NCBI GenBank assembly: GCA_020161145.1
Contig: JAIUPQ010000005.1
Coordinates: forward strand, 217,329 to 281,328
Length of the DNA stretch: 64,000 nucleotides
Direction: 5' to 3'
Source: Pseudomonadota bacterium
Lineage (GTDB): Bacteria > Pseudomonadota > Gammaproteobacteria > Burkholderiales > Burkholderiaceae_C
Under the pieces are notes generated by a model that saw nothing but the letters and a program-made list of their open reading frames with translations, did no database searches and was not told where the DNA came from. Every line of letters begins with the position of its first letter. Position 1 is the first letter of the stretch. The translations under genes were made by a program, and so were the position numbers. Shown one piece after another: positions 38,976-47,319 of the stretch.

Positions 38976-40655
38976 TCAGTCTTGCGCGAAGGCGCCCCGA
39001 ATGCGGGTTTCGGCCAGGCAGGCTTCGCGATAGTGGTCGGCTACGGGAACCTGCTGCATGGCGGCCTTGAGTGCGCGAAGCATGGCGTTGGGGCTTTCAT
39101 CAGGGATGCCGTAGAGCAACATGAAGTGGCTGTCGTGCTTGCCGCCCTCGCGGACCTGCTCAAAGTGCTGCTGGGGCAGCCGCTGGCTGCCGTGAGCGGC
39201 CTGCACCGTGCGCGACAGTAAGGTTGGGTCGCTGTAGCTGCGGGCCTCGCTGAGGGCTGCCTCGGCCAGTTGCATCTTGCCCAGCCCGGGCGGATCGCAG
39301 TCCACGATGGTGGCATGCGGGTCGGTCACACAATACTCGCGTACCCAGCTAGGCCTTGCGGCATCCAGCGCAAAGGCGGCTGGCGCGACGGCGCTGGCGT
39401 GGACGGCCTCGTGCAGGAATCCGGCCGGGTCGTAGTCGCGTCGCGCACACATGCTGCTTTGCAGACCGAACCAGGGACCGTGCTCAGCAGCCGGTATCAG
39501 TGAGCTAGGTTCGAACAAAAAGTCGAAAATGGGTAGCGCGGGGTCAATGCGTCGCGCCGCCCGGGTCAGCGCCAGCAGGTAGCCGGCCGAGGTGGCGTGC
39601 AGCACGTAGTACGGCCGTTGACTTAAGGCCATCACCGATGGGCGGTTGGCGCTGCACAATGCGCCCACCCGGCTGCGCAAGGCCGGCGCTGTGAGCGCGC
39701 GGGCGACTTGGGTCTGGTAGTGCGCTGTGGGCTGGCCTACGTGGTCAAAATAGCTGAAATCCGCCTCGGTACTGCCCACATGGGCTATGAGTTCGTCGCG
39801 CAGTTGACTGGCATGGGGCGAGATCTTGCGGGCAAAAAAATACGGTTGGCGCAGCAGGTGGACCAGGTGGCCGTTGTCCAACTCCAGCGGCTGCCCTCGG
39901 TGATCGAACTCGCCATAGGTCAGACTGTGGCCGGCGATGAAGGCGGCGGGCCGGTGCGCGGCCACCAGGGTCTGAATGGCCAACTCGTCGGGAATCCAGG
40001 CGTGCGCGAAGAAGGCCTGCAGGTCGCGTCGCTCCAGTTGGGCGCAAACGGCTGCGGCCGTCGCCCGGGTCAGGCAGAACCACTGCGAGCCGAGATGGAT
40101 GCGCAGCCCGGCGGGCGTGGCGCGGTGTACGCCCAGGCGCCGTTGGGCCGCCGTGAACCACTCGAACCAGCGTCGCTGGGTCTGGTAGTTGAACGGAAAG
40201 TAAAACTGGTAGCGCTCGTGCTCCAGTCCATCCTTGACCCAGCGGCGACGGCTGGCGTCCACGGCTTCGATGAAGTCCATGCCCTGGCGACGCCGCAAGA
40301 AGGCCTGCAAGCTCGCCAGCGGCCGGATGGGGACGCATGAGCCACTGATCAGCAGCAGGTAGTCGGCGGCAAAGCCGGTGTCGGCCAGCACGGTCTGCAT
40401 CAGTCGCTGCGTGGCCTGCACCAGCGAATAACTGCCCCAGGCACAGCGCAATCGCTCACCCAGCATCTGCACCTGACGTCCCGGGGTGGCCAGCGCGGCC
40501 TGCAGGCGCGCGGCTTCGTCGGCGCTGCGGCGCGCGTCGTAGTGGACGTAGAGCTTGACGTCGGGGCTGTCGTAAAACGGTGTGGCCAGTGTCTTGACCA
40601 CACGCAACGGCGCGTCATGGCACAGCAGCATGATGGCGATCTTCATGGCGGCCAT
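38976..40655 (-). CDS. GT14-type (core-2/I-branching-like) glycosyltransferase
   Basis: The 559-residue protein has a GT14 'Branch' domain in its first 300 residues: KIAIMLLCHDAPLRVVKTLA, VKLYVHYDAR, ADYLLLISGSCVPIRPLASL, LHLGSQWFCLTR-type HLGSQWFCLTR and IPDELAIQTLV, with the Asp/Glu pair expected near the donor site. The second half (about 310-559) is a separate domain I do not recognise (YYVLHATSAGYLLALTRAAR, HFMLLYGIPDES). Animal relatives add beta-1,6-GlcNAc or xylose; bacterial ones act on surface glycans. The first ATG shares a base with the previous stop (TGATG); an ATG three codons in is equally likely. Confidence 0.85.
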   Translation of the reverse strand: MAAMKIAIMLLCHDAPLRVVKTLATPFYDSPDVKLYVHYDARRSADEAARLQAALATPGRQVQMLGERLRCAWGSYSLVQATQRLMQTVLADTGFAADYLLLISGSCVPIRPLASLQAFLRRRQGMDFIEAVDASRRRWVKDGLEHERYQFYFPFNYQTQRRWFEWFTAAQRRLGVHRATPAGLRIHLGSQWFCLTRATAAAVCAQLERRDLQAFFAHAWIPDELAIQTLVAAHRPAAFIAGHSLTYGEFDHRGQPLELDNGHLVHLLRQPYFFARKISPHASQLRDELIAHVGSTEADFSYFDHVGQPTAHYQTQVARALTAPALRSRVGALCSANRPSVMALSQRPYYVLHATSAGYLLALTRAARRIDPALPIFDFLFEPSSLIPAAEHGPWFGLQSSMCARRDYDPAGFLHEAVHASAVAPAAFALDAARPSWVREYCVTDPHATIVDCDPPGLGKMQLAEAALSEARSYSDPTLLSRTVQAAHGSQRLPQQHFEQVREGGKHDSHFMLLYGIPDESPNAMLRALKAAMQQVPVADHYREACLAETRIRGAFAQD

Positions 40656-41422
40656 CAGACGAACCAGCGGGCCATGCCGCGTTGCCGCAGGGCATCTACC
40701 AGCGGCTGGAAGTTGAGGATCTTGTCGCGCACGGCGCCAGGGTTCTGTCGCTCGATAGGCTCTTCCACGGTGTCCACACGGTCACTCACGCCCAGGAATG
40801 CGGTCAACCGGTTCAGGTGGGCAGAACTCTTGATCTCGCTGTAGTCGATCTGCATATGATCTTGGCCGCTGCTGTGCAAGATGGTCAATACGTCGTTGTA
40901 GAAGCAGCTCTGGCGCAGTGTGAACTCGATCAGTGCGTCCACGTCCACATGGACGCGCGGATCGTGGTCCTGCGCCGCCTTGTGGGTGGTGAGCCAGATG
41001 TTGCTGCGACGCGCAATCAGCAGCGAAACGAACGACTCCAGGTAGTTGCGCGTCAGCAGCACTTTGCGCACGCCCGGGTGGTACAGCACCTCGGCCATGG
41101 CCAGTGGCTCATGGTCGAGAAAGAGCCGAAAACCGCAGGTCTGGCGGTCGTTGCCGTCGATCAACTGGCGCAGCATGCCCAGCGGGTTTTCGCGACGACT
41201 GGCGACCTGGTAGCGGTGGTAGCCCAGGTGCTCGGCGCCCAGGTCGGCGGCCAGGCCGATGAACTTGGGGTTGAAGAGCTCACCGTGGCAACGCACGCTG
41301 GGCAACAGGTTCAGGGTGCGCTCCAGGAAATTGGAGCCGCTGCGCATCATGCCCACGATGACGAAGGCCGGCCGCTGGATCTGCAGGCGAGGTGGCTGGG
41401 GGGGCTGGATGCAGACCTTCAT
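40655..41422 (-). CDS. Sulfotransferase
   Basis: The 255-residue protein carries the PAPS loop FVIVGMMRSGSNFLERTLN (about residues 20-38) and a second motif VRKVLLTRNYLESFVSLLIA (about 119-138) with the Arg and Ser expected for 3'-phosphate binding. The FNPKF and CGFRLFLDH segments match nodulation-type (NodH-like) sulfotransferases, which modify glycans or glycolipids. It starts 8 bases past the GT92-like gene and ends overlapping the GT14 gene. Confidence 0.87.
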   Translation of the reverse strand: MKVCIQPPQPPRLQIQRPAFVIVGMMRSGSNFLERTLNLLPSVRCHGELFNPKFIGLAADLGAEHLGYHRYQVASRRENPLGMLRQLIDGNDRQTCGFRLFLDHEPLAMAEVLYHPGVRKVLLTRNYLESFVSLLIARRSNIWLTTHKAAQDHDPRVHVDVDALIEFTLRQSCFYNDVLTILHSSGQDHMQIDYSEIKSSAHLNRLTAFLGVSDRVDTVEEPIERQNPGAVRDKILNFQPLVDALRQRGMARWFV

Positions 41423-41430
41423 CGGTTGGC

Positions 41431-42414
41431 CTAGTACCAGGTGCCGGCCTGCATGAAACCCAGCTGCTGCAACTGCCGGCTGTGCGCATAGCGCACGGCA
41501 ATCTGCGGGTCGTAGAGCGTCACGTCGCCTGCATCCAGGTAGGCACGGTATTCGGTGCTGCCCGCGTAGTGCTGGCCACGTCGCATTTCCTCGGCCGCCT
41601 TGCCCTGCAGCAGGCTGACGTACTTGAAATGAAACAGCACGCCGGAGACCGCCTCAGGCTTCTCGCGGTGAGGGCAATTGAGCTCGGGCGCGTTCAGGTG
41701 GTGGGTGGATGAGAGGTAGCGCAGGCCGCGCCGCCAGTGCACCAGCGGCACCTTGTTCAGCGCCGGGGCCTGCTCGGGGTGGTCGGCAAAGAAGCGCCGC
41801 ATGCGCACGCCGCCCTGCACCCAGACGCTGCGGTGGGCGGCATCGGGGTGCTGGGTGAAGTTGAGGCGATCGAAATAAGGGCACAACTCGAAGGGGTCGC
41901 TGCCGGCCTCAAGCCGGGTTTGGCTCAGCGGTCGGTCGCTGTAGGCGTCCAGCAATGGGGCGAAGAGCGCGCCCTGGCCGCTGGCCTCCAGATACCGGGT
42001 CAGGTTCAGCAGACCGCGGTACTCGCAGTGGGGGTAGATGAGGAACTCGTCTGGATCCACGGTCAGGCACCACTTGCCGACGCCCCATTGGCTCAGGAGA
42101 TGGTTGCACCAGTCCATGCCAAAGGCGGCCTCTCGGTAGCTGCTACCGGCGTGCCAGACCGAACAATCGCCCTCGCTGGCCAACCATGGGGCCAGCCCAT
42201 CGGTGGAGCCGTTGTCCACCACCAGAAAGTGGCGCACACCCAGGCGGCGGTAGTGGGCCAGAAAGGCCGGGAAGCGCACGCGCTCATCGCGCGCACAGCA
42301 CACCAGCAGCAGGGTCGCGTCGCGGATGGCCGCCTCGTTCACGTGCACGGGCTGTAGCTGGGCCCCGTGGCGACGTGCGGCCTGGCGTTGCCTGAGGCGG
42401 GACCCGATGGTCAT
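41431..42414 (-). CDS. GT2/GT92-like (DUF23-type) glycosyltransferase
   Basis: The 327-residue protein has a GT-A fold of the type with LLLVCCARDERVRFPAFLAH, HFLVVDNGSTDGLAPWL and the donor-metal motif CLTVDPDEFLIYPHCEYRGL. The later FHFKYVSLL is also typical. The last ~250 residues of the 1364-residue neighbour contain the same set of motifs, so they are related. The ATG at 42414 overlaps the preceding stop (ATGA); the frame continuing upstream is shadow. Confidence 0.88.
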   Translation of the reverse strand: MTIGSRLRQRQAARRHGAQLQPVHVNEAAIRDATLLLVCCARDERVRFPAFLAHYRRLGVRHFLVVDNGSTDGLAPWLASEGDCSVWHAGSSYREAAFGMDWCNHLLSQWGVGKWCLTVDPDEFLIYPHCEYRGLLNLTRYLEASGQGALFAPLLDAYSDRPLSQTRLEAGSDPFELCPYFDRLNFTQHPDAAHRSVWVQGGVRMRRFFADHPEQAPALNKVPLVHWRRGLRYLSSTHHLNAPELNCPHREKPEAVSGVLFHFKYVSLLQGKAAEEMRRGQHYAGSTEYRAYLDAGDVTLYDPQIAVRYAHSRQLQQLGFMQAGTWY

Positions 42415-43232
42415 GTGGGGGTTGCCACCGCCTTGAGGTAGCCGTAGTGCTGCATGTTGAAGCGACAAACCATCTGCAATCGCTTGCGGTCTTCGGCGCT
42501 GAGCACCCCGCTGGCGTCGTGGTCGGAGACGCGTGGCTTGAAGTCGCTGAACCACGTCGGGTCGTAGGGCTCCTCAAGAAACTCCAGCAATTTGCGGGTT
42601 TCGTCAAGCGCGTTGTCCATGAAATCCTCGTAGCGCAACTCGTGCACCCGGCCGGGATAAGCGCGCCGCAGGCCCCGAATGATGTGTGCCGACTCGTTCC
42701 AGTAGTTGGCCGCGCCGATGATGTCGTTGACCTTGACGATGCGGCCGATGCGCAGACTGGCGGCCACGTTCATCGGGTTGCGCACGATGTGCACGAAGCG
42801 CGCCTTGGGCATGGCCGCTGCGGCCAGCATGGCGCCGTAGACGTTCTGCGGCGTCTTGTCGAACCAGCGCGTGGCCTGGGGTTTGTTGCGCTGTATGTAA
42901 AGCGCCATGTAGCGGTTGTACAGATGCGCCCGCGAGTGCGAACTGTGCAGCAGCTTCTTGAACTCGTCCTGGGTGATGCCGTCGATCTCGCGGTGACGCT
43001 TGAGCACGGCGTTGTCGCTGAGTACGCGGTTGAGTCCATCGGTGCCAAAGGGCTCGGCCCAGCGAAAAAAATGGGTTTCTTCGGGGCAGGCGAGATTGGG
43101 ATGACGGCGCAGCACGTCGCGCAGCATGGTGGTGCCTGAGCGCACGCAGCCGATGATGAAGAACGGACTGTCTGACGACGTCGAGGTCGTGATGTCGGGA
43201 GGGGGGGGGGCGGTCATGGCAGGGTCAATCAT
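42411..43232 (-). CDS. Sulfotransferase with homopolymer tract near its start
   Basis: The 273-residue product has the PAPS loop FFIIGCVRSGTTMLRDVLRR, the acceptor-side WFDKTPQNVYG and a clear 3'-phosphate motif ARFVHIVRNPMNVAASLRIG, all typical of Sulfotransfer_1/3 enzymes. Several starts are possible: GTG 43241, ATG 43235, ATG 43232 (used, with GGTG six bases before it) and ATG 43217. All lie upstream of a run of ten C residues on the coding strand, which encodes a Pro stretch (TAPPPPDI). Loss or gain of one base there would shift the frame before the PAPS loop. The start overlaps the stop of the giant transferase gene. Confidence 0.87.
   Translation of the reverse strand: MIDPAMTAPPPPDITTSTSSDSPFFIIGCVRSGTTMLRDVLRRHPNLACPEETHFFRWAEPFGTDGLNRVLSDNAVLKRHREIDGITQDEFKKLLHSSHSRAHLYNRYMALYIQRNKPQATRWFDKTPQNVYGAMLAAAAMPKARFVHIVRNPMNVAASLRIGRIVKVNDIIGAANYWNESAHIIRGLRRAYPGRVHELRYEDFMDNALDETRKLLEFLEEPYDPTWFSDFKPRVSDHDASGVLSAEDRKRLQMVCRFNMQHYGYLKAVATPT
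43201..43210 (-). repeat. Ten-base poly-C (poly-G on plus strand) tract in a sulfotransferase gene
   Basis: Ten identical bases lie at codons 3-6 counted from ATG 43217, followed by T and three more C residues. It is the longest homopolymer I noticed in the window. Tracts of this length at the 5' end of surface-modification genes slip during replication in several pathogens and switch the gene on and off. Here the tract is in the in-frame (on) state. Confidence 0.85.
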
Positions 43233-46200
43233 CATTATCACCAGCGGTCATCCACGCCGCCCAGCCGGCGCTGCCGTGGTAGCGCACGGCATGCGCGGCA
43301 TCGAACAGCCGAGGCTGAGCCTCGGCCAGCATGGCCTGGTAGCGCCGGTACTCCTCGGCGTCATTGAAGTGCTGCCGGCGCCGCACCTCTTCGTGCACCT
43401 TGCGCGCAAAGTCGGCGTGGTATTTGAAGTGGGCCAGGCAGGCGCCGCCGCGCGCCGGGGTCACGCCAGCCACATCGTGCAGGCCGTCGGAGAGCCGCAT
43501 CCAGGGCTGGTGACGCAGCAGCGCGATCTTCTGCGCGGTAAAGAAGTTGGGGGCGGCGCCCGGCGCCAGTCGGTGGCGCAAGGCGCTGAGCTGGGTGCGG
43601 CCGTTGGAGAAACGGCCTGAGCCCAGATGCCAGTCCAGCAGCGGCTGGCGATCGTGCCAGGGCGCCGCCTCGAACGGGGCTTGGCGGGCCAGGTCGGCGT
43701 CTGCGAGGTCGCCCTCGGGGTACATGTCGATCATCACCGTGCGCACGGCGTCAGCGCCTTCGGCATCGGCGGTGGCCAGCCAGGCGGCCAAAGGCCGTGT
43801 CTCGCAGTCGGGGTAGATCAGCAATTCGTCCAGATCGACCAGCACCGACCAGCGCCCATGGCCGTGGGCGGCCAGCACGGCCTGCTGCCAGGCCACCCCA
43901 TAGTGGGCGTCGCGGTAGGGCGTGGCGGCCGAGTAGAGCAGCACGTCCTCCTGGGCCAGCGCCAACTCGCGTGTGCCGTCGTCCGAGAGGTTGTCCACCA
44001 GCACGAAATGGCGCACGCCCTGGGCGCGGTAATGAGCCAGAAAATGCGGCAGCATCAGCCGCTCGTTGCGCATCACGGCCACCACCATGGGCGCGGAATT
44101 CGCCCAGGTGTGCGCGCGCGCTGCGGGGCTGAGCAATTCCAGTGCATTGGCCGGTGCGAAGGCGTTCAATACAGGGGGCGCATCGCATGGCCAGAGGTAG
44201 CGCGGGCTCAGTCCGGGGGCACGCGCGACGGGATTGCTCTCGCGATGGCAGATCAGGGTGGGCGAGAACGCACCGGGGTCGAACGTCGGGGCGCCCGTGT
44301 TGACGGCGGCGGCCTGGGCGCCTGGGCAACTGCGCACGGCCACCGCCAAGCCTTGATTGCTCAGTACCAAACCGGCCGCGGCGGCCAAGTCGCCGATCAG
44401 TTTGTCGGCCAGGTAGGCGCCACGCGTCAACTGGGCACCGGCTGGGGTGGCACGCAGCCGTTGCACGGCCGCCATGGCCCAGCGCGACAAACACCAGCCA
44501 GTGCGCCCATCGGCATACACCGAGGGCTCGGGCGAAGTGTCCAGGCTATGGCGCGCGACCTCACTGATGGCCTCACGTTGATGCCCTCGGCGATCCAACT
44601 CGCCGACGGTGAGCCGCACCGCCCGGCCGTGGTAGTGGTGGGTCAGGTGCGGCTGGGTGTCCAGCCACGCGTCCACCGCCAGGTCACTGACGTCGTCCAG
44701 GCACAGCAGATGGCTGGCCTGCGTGTGCGCCAGTACCCAGTCGAGCAAGGCCAGGGCCTTGTGCGGACGGTGTTCGGGCGCGTCGGATGCCGCCAGCGCA
44801 AGCACGCCGTCCTGCATGCTGCCATTGCCCTCGCCCACCGCCACCAGCCAGGACAAGCCGCGGGCGTTAAGGTGCGGGCCCCAGGTGGCACGGATGCGGG
44901 CCAACGTCGCGTCCAGGCGGCTGTGCTGGCTGATCACGACCACCAGCGTGGCATAAAGGGGGTTGGTGACCGTCAGCCGAGGTTGGGCTGGGGGCTGGAC
45001 GGCAGCCCACAGCGCCGGTGCCTGGCTTGCCAGCATGGCCGTCCAGGCGGTCGCCAGTGATTGCAACGGCGCCAAGTGCTGGGCCGCCAGCGCGGCAGCC
45101 ACCAGGGGTTGCGGCGGGTGGGCTGTGGTCTCATCCACGTTGGCAGCCCAGGCCGTGTGCCACAGCTCGCGCGCGTGGGCGAGGGCAGGGGCTGCATTGC
45201 CGGTTGCGGTGCCAGACCAGACCGTAGCCAGCCAGGCCGCCAGCGCAGCGCTGCAGCCACCGTCGTGCACGGCCAGGGTACGCAGCGTGCTGGCTTCCGG
45301 TACTGGGGTGAGGTCGCTCAGAGCACGTAGCCAAAGGGTGACAAGGCCGGCGTCGCGCGCGGGTGCGACATCTGCAACCGCCTGGATATGGGCACGCAGC
45401 CCGCTCAGCGGGGCGTCCAGGGTCGCCGCAGCGTCAAGGGGGGCCGGGTGCGCCGCCAGGCGCAACGCCTCGGTGGTCCCCCAGAAGGCAGCCTGGTTGC
45501 CGACGGCGACGAGGGCCTCGGCGTCCAGCGCACCTGCGCTGCGGCTAAGCGCCATGCGTGCCCAGGTCGCCGCAGCGGGCCATGTGGCCAGGGGAGTCAG
45601 TTCGGCCAACGTGATCAGTGCCTGCGCATCGTCACCACTGCACCAGCGTGCAACGGCGCGGAGCCAAGTGGTGTGCGCGGCGCGTAGCGCCATGGGCCAG
45701 GTGGTGGACTGTGGCCACTGGCGCTGCATGGCGGCCCAGAACTCGGGTGTCAAGCCATGGGCTTGCAATGCGGTGGCCGTCAGGTGTTCGGCCTGATCCG
45801 CAGGCAGCCGGTCGGCTAGGCGCAGCAGAGTGACTTGGGCCGCAATCAAATGACTGTCCGGCCCGCGTCCCCAGAAGTCGGCGCCGTAGGTGCGCAGCAG
45901 TGTCACCAGTGCCAGCAGCCACTCGGTGGCCTGAGTGCGAGCCTCGGGTGTATCGGGCCATTGGGTGGCGAGCGTACGCACAGCGGCAGCCACACATTCG
46001 GTGTTGAGCCAACCCGATGCGGTGTGCAGCCGCCGGGTGACGGCGGTGGCCAGTATGTAGTCGGCACTGGCCGCCGCCTCAGGTAGAACCAGCGATAGCG
46101 CCCAGTTGTCGCTCGTCGTGGCCAGTTCACGCAGTCGGCTGGCGTCAAGCCAGGGCCGCAGCGCGGCATAGCGGTCGATGGCGCACATCTGCGGCAGGAT

Positions 46201-47319
46201 GGCCAACACCAGTTCGTGGCGCAGGGCGCTACCAGGCTTGGTGGCTGCCAGGGCGGCGTCGGCAACGGCCACACAGGCGTCGGCATCGTCTGAGAGCCAG
46301 GCGGCGTTCAGGGCCCGCAAGCGGTCATGCAAGGCCTGGCTGAGGGGGTCTCGCTCGTCGCGCAAGGGTGGTGGATAGGCACTCGCAGCCAGCCAGTCAG
46401 CCAACCCAAAGAGGGCGGCCTGGTCGCTCAGCCATTGACGCAACGTGCCATGCAGCTGAGGCCACAGCTTGGCAGCCTCCACGTGACTGAGCAGGTGAAG
46501 CAATGTGCGCTGCGCGCCCGGGCTGTCCATGCCGGCGGCATGCAGGGCAACGAGGTCGATCAGTACATCCGTGGGGCGCCAGTGCACGAGCGCGTCATCC
46601 ACCGCTTCACCTTCGGCGTGCAGTTGAAGGCACACATCGCCTTGCGCATCGGCCCAGCGCCACACAGTGGGCGGAATGTCGATGACGAAACCCTGATCGA
46701 AGGGCTCTACGCCCAGGGCTTGGCCGTCGCTGCGGGGTAGGTACAGCACAGCAGCGCCCAAGTCGCTGCCATCTGGGGCATGCAGACTCAATGCTCCTTG
46801 GGCCGCGCCATCCACCAAAACCTTGCCTTGGCACATGCCTTGATGGCACAACTCGATGTGGGCTTGTACCTGTCGGGCCGCTTGCCGCAGCGCTGCGAAA
46901 TGCTCGGGCGGCCACGCTGGCCGCGTGGCAGCATGGTGGATCAGGCCCAGTTGTGCCGCTTGCACGCGCGCGGGGCTGAATGGCAGGGCCACGATGGCCT
47001 GGACGTGACTCCACAGCGGCCGAGGATCGAACACGGCTTGCATCTGGTCGCCGGCCACCACGACCAGCGTGCGCAGCGATTGACCACCGGCCTGCCAGAC
47101 TTCGGGCGGCAGTGCCAGCCGATAGCCGAAATTGGCTACGGGTGCCCCCAGGCTGGTGGCCACGTCGACACGTGGCTCGCGATAGACCACAGTGGCCACC
47201 TCTGTGTTGTCGATACGCAGCGTCACGGGCAACGGCTTGGCGCTGGCACGGTCCGCTGCCCAGCCAATCACACAGAGGTTCTCAATGCGCTCGACGACGA
47301 CGACTGCGGAAGCGCTCAT
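43225..47319 (-). CDS. Giant multidomain glycosyltransferase (1364 residues)
   Basis: Parts can be seen in order. An N-terminal beta-sandwich module (about residues 10-90; ENLCVIGWAADRASAKPLPV ... FGYRLALP) is followed by a long helical, Ala/Leu-rich region (about 260-820) with no recognised domain. A GT31-like region follows (about 835-960; LYATLVVVISQHSRLDATLA, LLCLDDVSDLAVDAWL). A GT92/DUF23-type GT-A domain (about 1110-1300; VVAVMRNERLMLPHFLAHYR, RWSVLVDLDELLIYPDCE) completes it. Two catalytic units in one chain would let it add two sugars in sequence. The ATG overlaps the stop of the 885-residue transferase gene (ATGA) and its stop lies within the start of the next gene. The helical region may be a scaffold. 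Confidence 0.85.
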   Translation of the reverse strand: MSASAVVVVERIENLCVIGWAADRASAKPLPVTLRIDNTEVATVVYREPRVDVATSLGAPVANFGYRLALPPEVWQAGGQSLRTLVVVAGDQMQAVFDPRPLWSHVQAIVALPFSPARVQAAQLGLIHHAATRPAWPPEHFAALRQAARQVQAHIELCHQGMCQGKVLVDGAAQGALSLHAPDGSDLGAAVLYLPRSDGQALGVEPFDQGFVIDIPPTVWRWADAQGDVCLQLHAEGEAVDDALVHWRPTDVLIDLVALHAAGMDSPGAQRTLLHLLSHVEAAKLWPQLHGTLRQWLSDQAALFGLADWLAASAYPPPLRDERDPLSQALHDRLRALNAAWLSDDADACVAVADAALAATKPGSALRHELVLAILPQMCAIDRYAALRPWLDASRLRELATTSDNWALSLVLPEAAASADYILATAVTRRLHTASGWLNTECVAAAVRTLATQWPDTPEARTQATEWLLALVTLLRTYGADFWGRGPDSHLIAAQVTLLRLADRLPADQAEHLTATALQAHGLTPEFWAAMQRQWPQSTTWPMALRAAHTTWLRAVARWCSGDDAQALITLAELTPLATWPAAATWARMALSRSAGALDAEALVAVGNQAAFWGTTEALRLAAHPAPLDAAATLDAPLSGLRAHIQAVADVAPARDAGLVTLWLRALSDLTPVPEASTLRTLAVHDGGCSAALAAWLATVWSGTATGNAAPALAHARELWHTAWAANVDETTAHPPQPLVAAALAAQHLAPLQSLATAWTAMLASQAPALWAAVQPPAQPRLTVTNPLYATLVVVISQHSRLDATLARIRATWGPHLNARGLSWLVAVGEGNGSMQDGVLALAASDAPEHRPHKALALLDWVLAHTQASHLLCLDDVSDLAVDAWLDTQPHLTHHYHGRAVRLTVGELDRRGHQREAISEVARHSLDTSPEPSVYADGRTGWCLSRWAMAAVQRLRATPAGAQLTRGAYLADKLIGDLAAAAGLVLSNQGLAVAVRSCPGAQAAAVNTGAPTFDPGAFSPTLICHRESNPVARAPGLSPRYLWPCDAPPVLNAFAPANALELLSPAARAHTWANSAPMVVAVMRNERLMLPHFLAHYRAQGVRHFVLVDNLSDDGTRELALAQEDVLLYSAATPYRDAHYGVAWQQAVLAAHGHGRWSVLVDLDELLIYPDCETRPLAAWLATADAEGADAVRTVMIDMYPEGDLADADLARQAPFEAAPWHDRQPLLDWHLGSGRFSNGRTQLSALRHRLAPGAAPNFFTAQKIALLRHQPWMRLSDGLHDVAGVTPARGGACLAHFKYHADFARKVHEEVRRRQHFNDAEEYRRYQAMLAEAQPRLFDAAHAVRYHGSAGWAAWMTAGDNDD

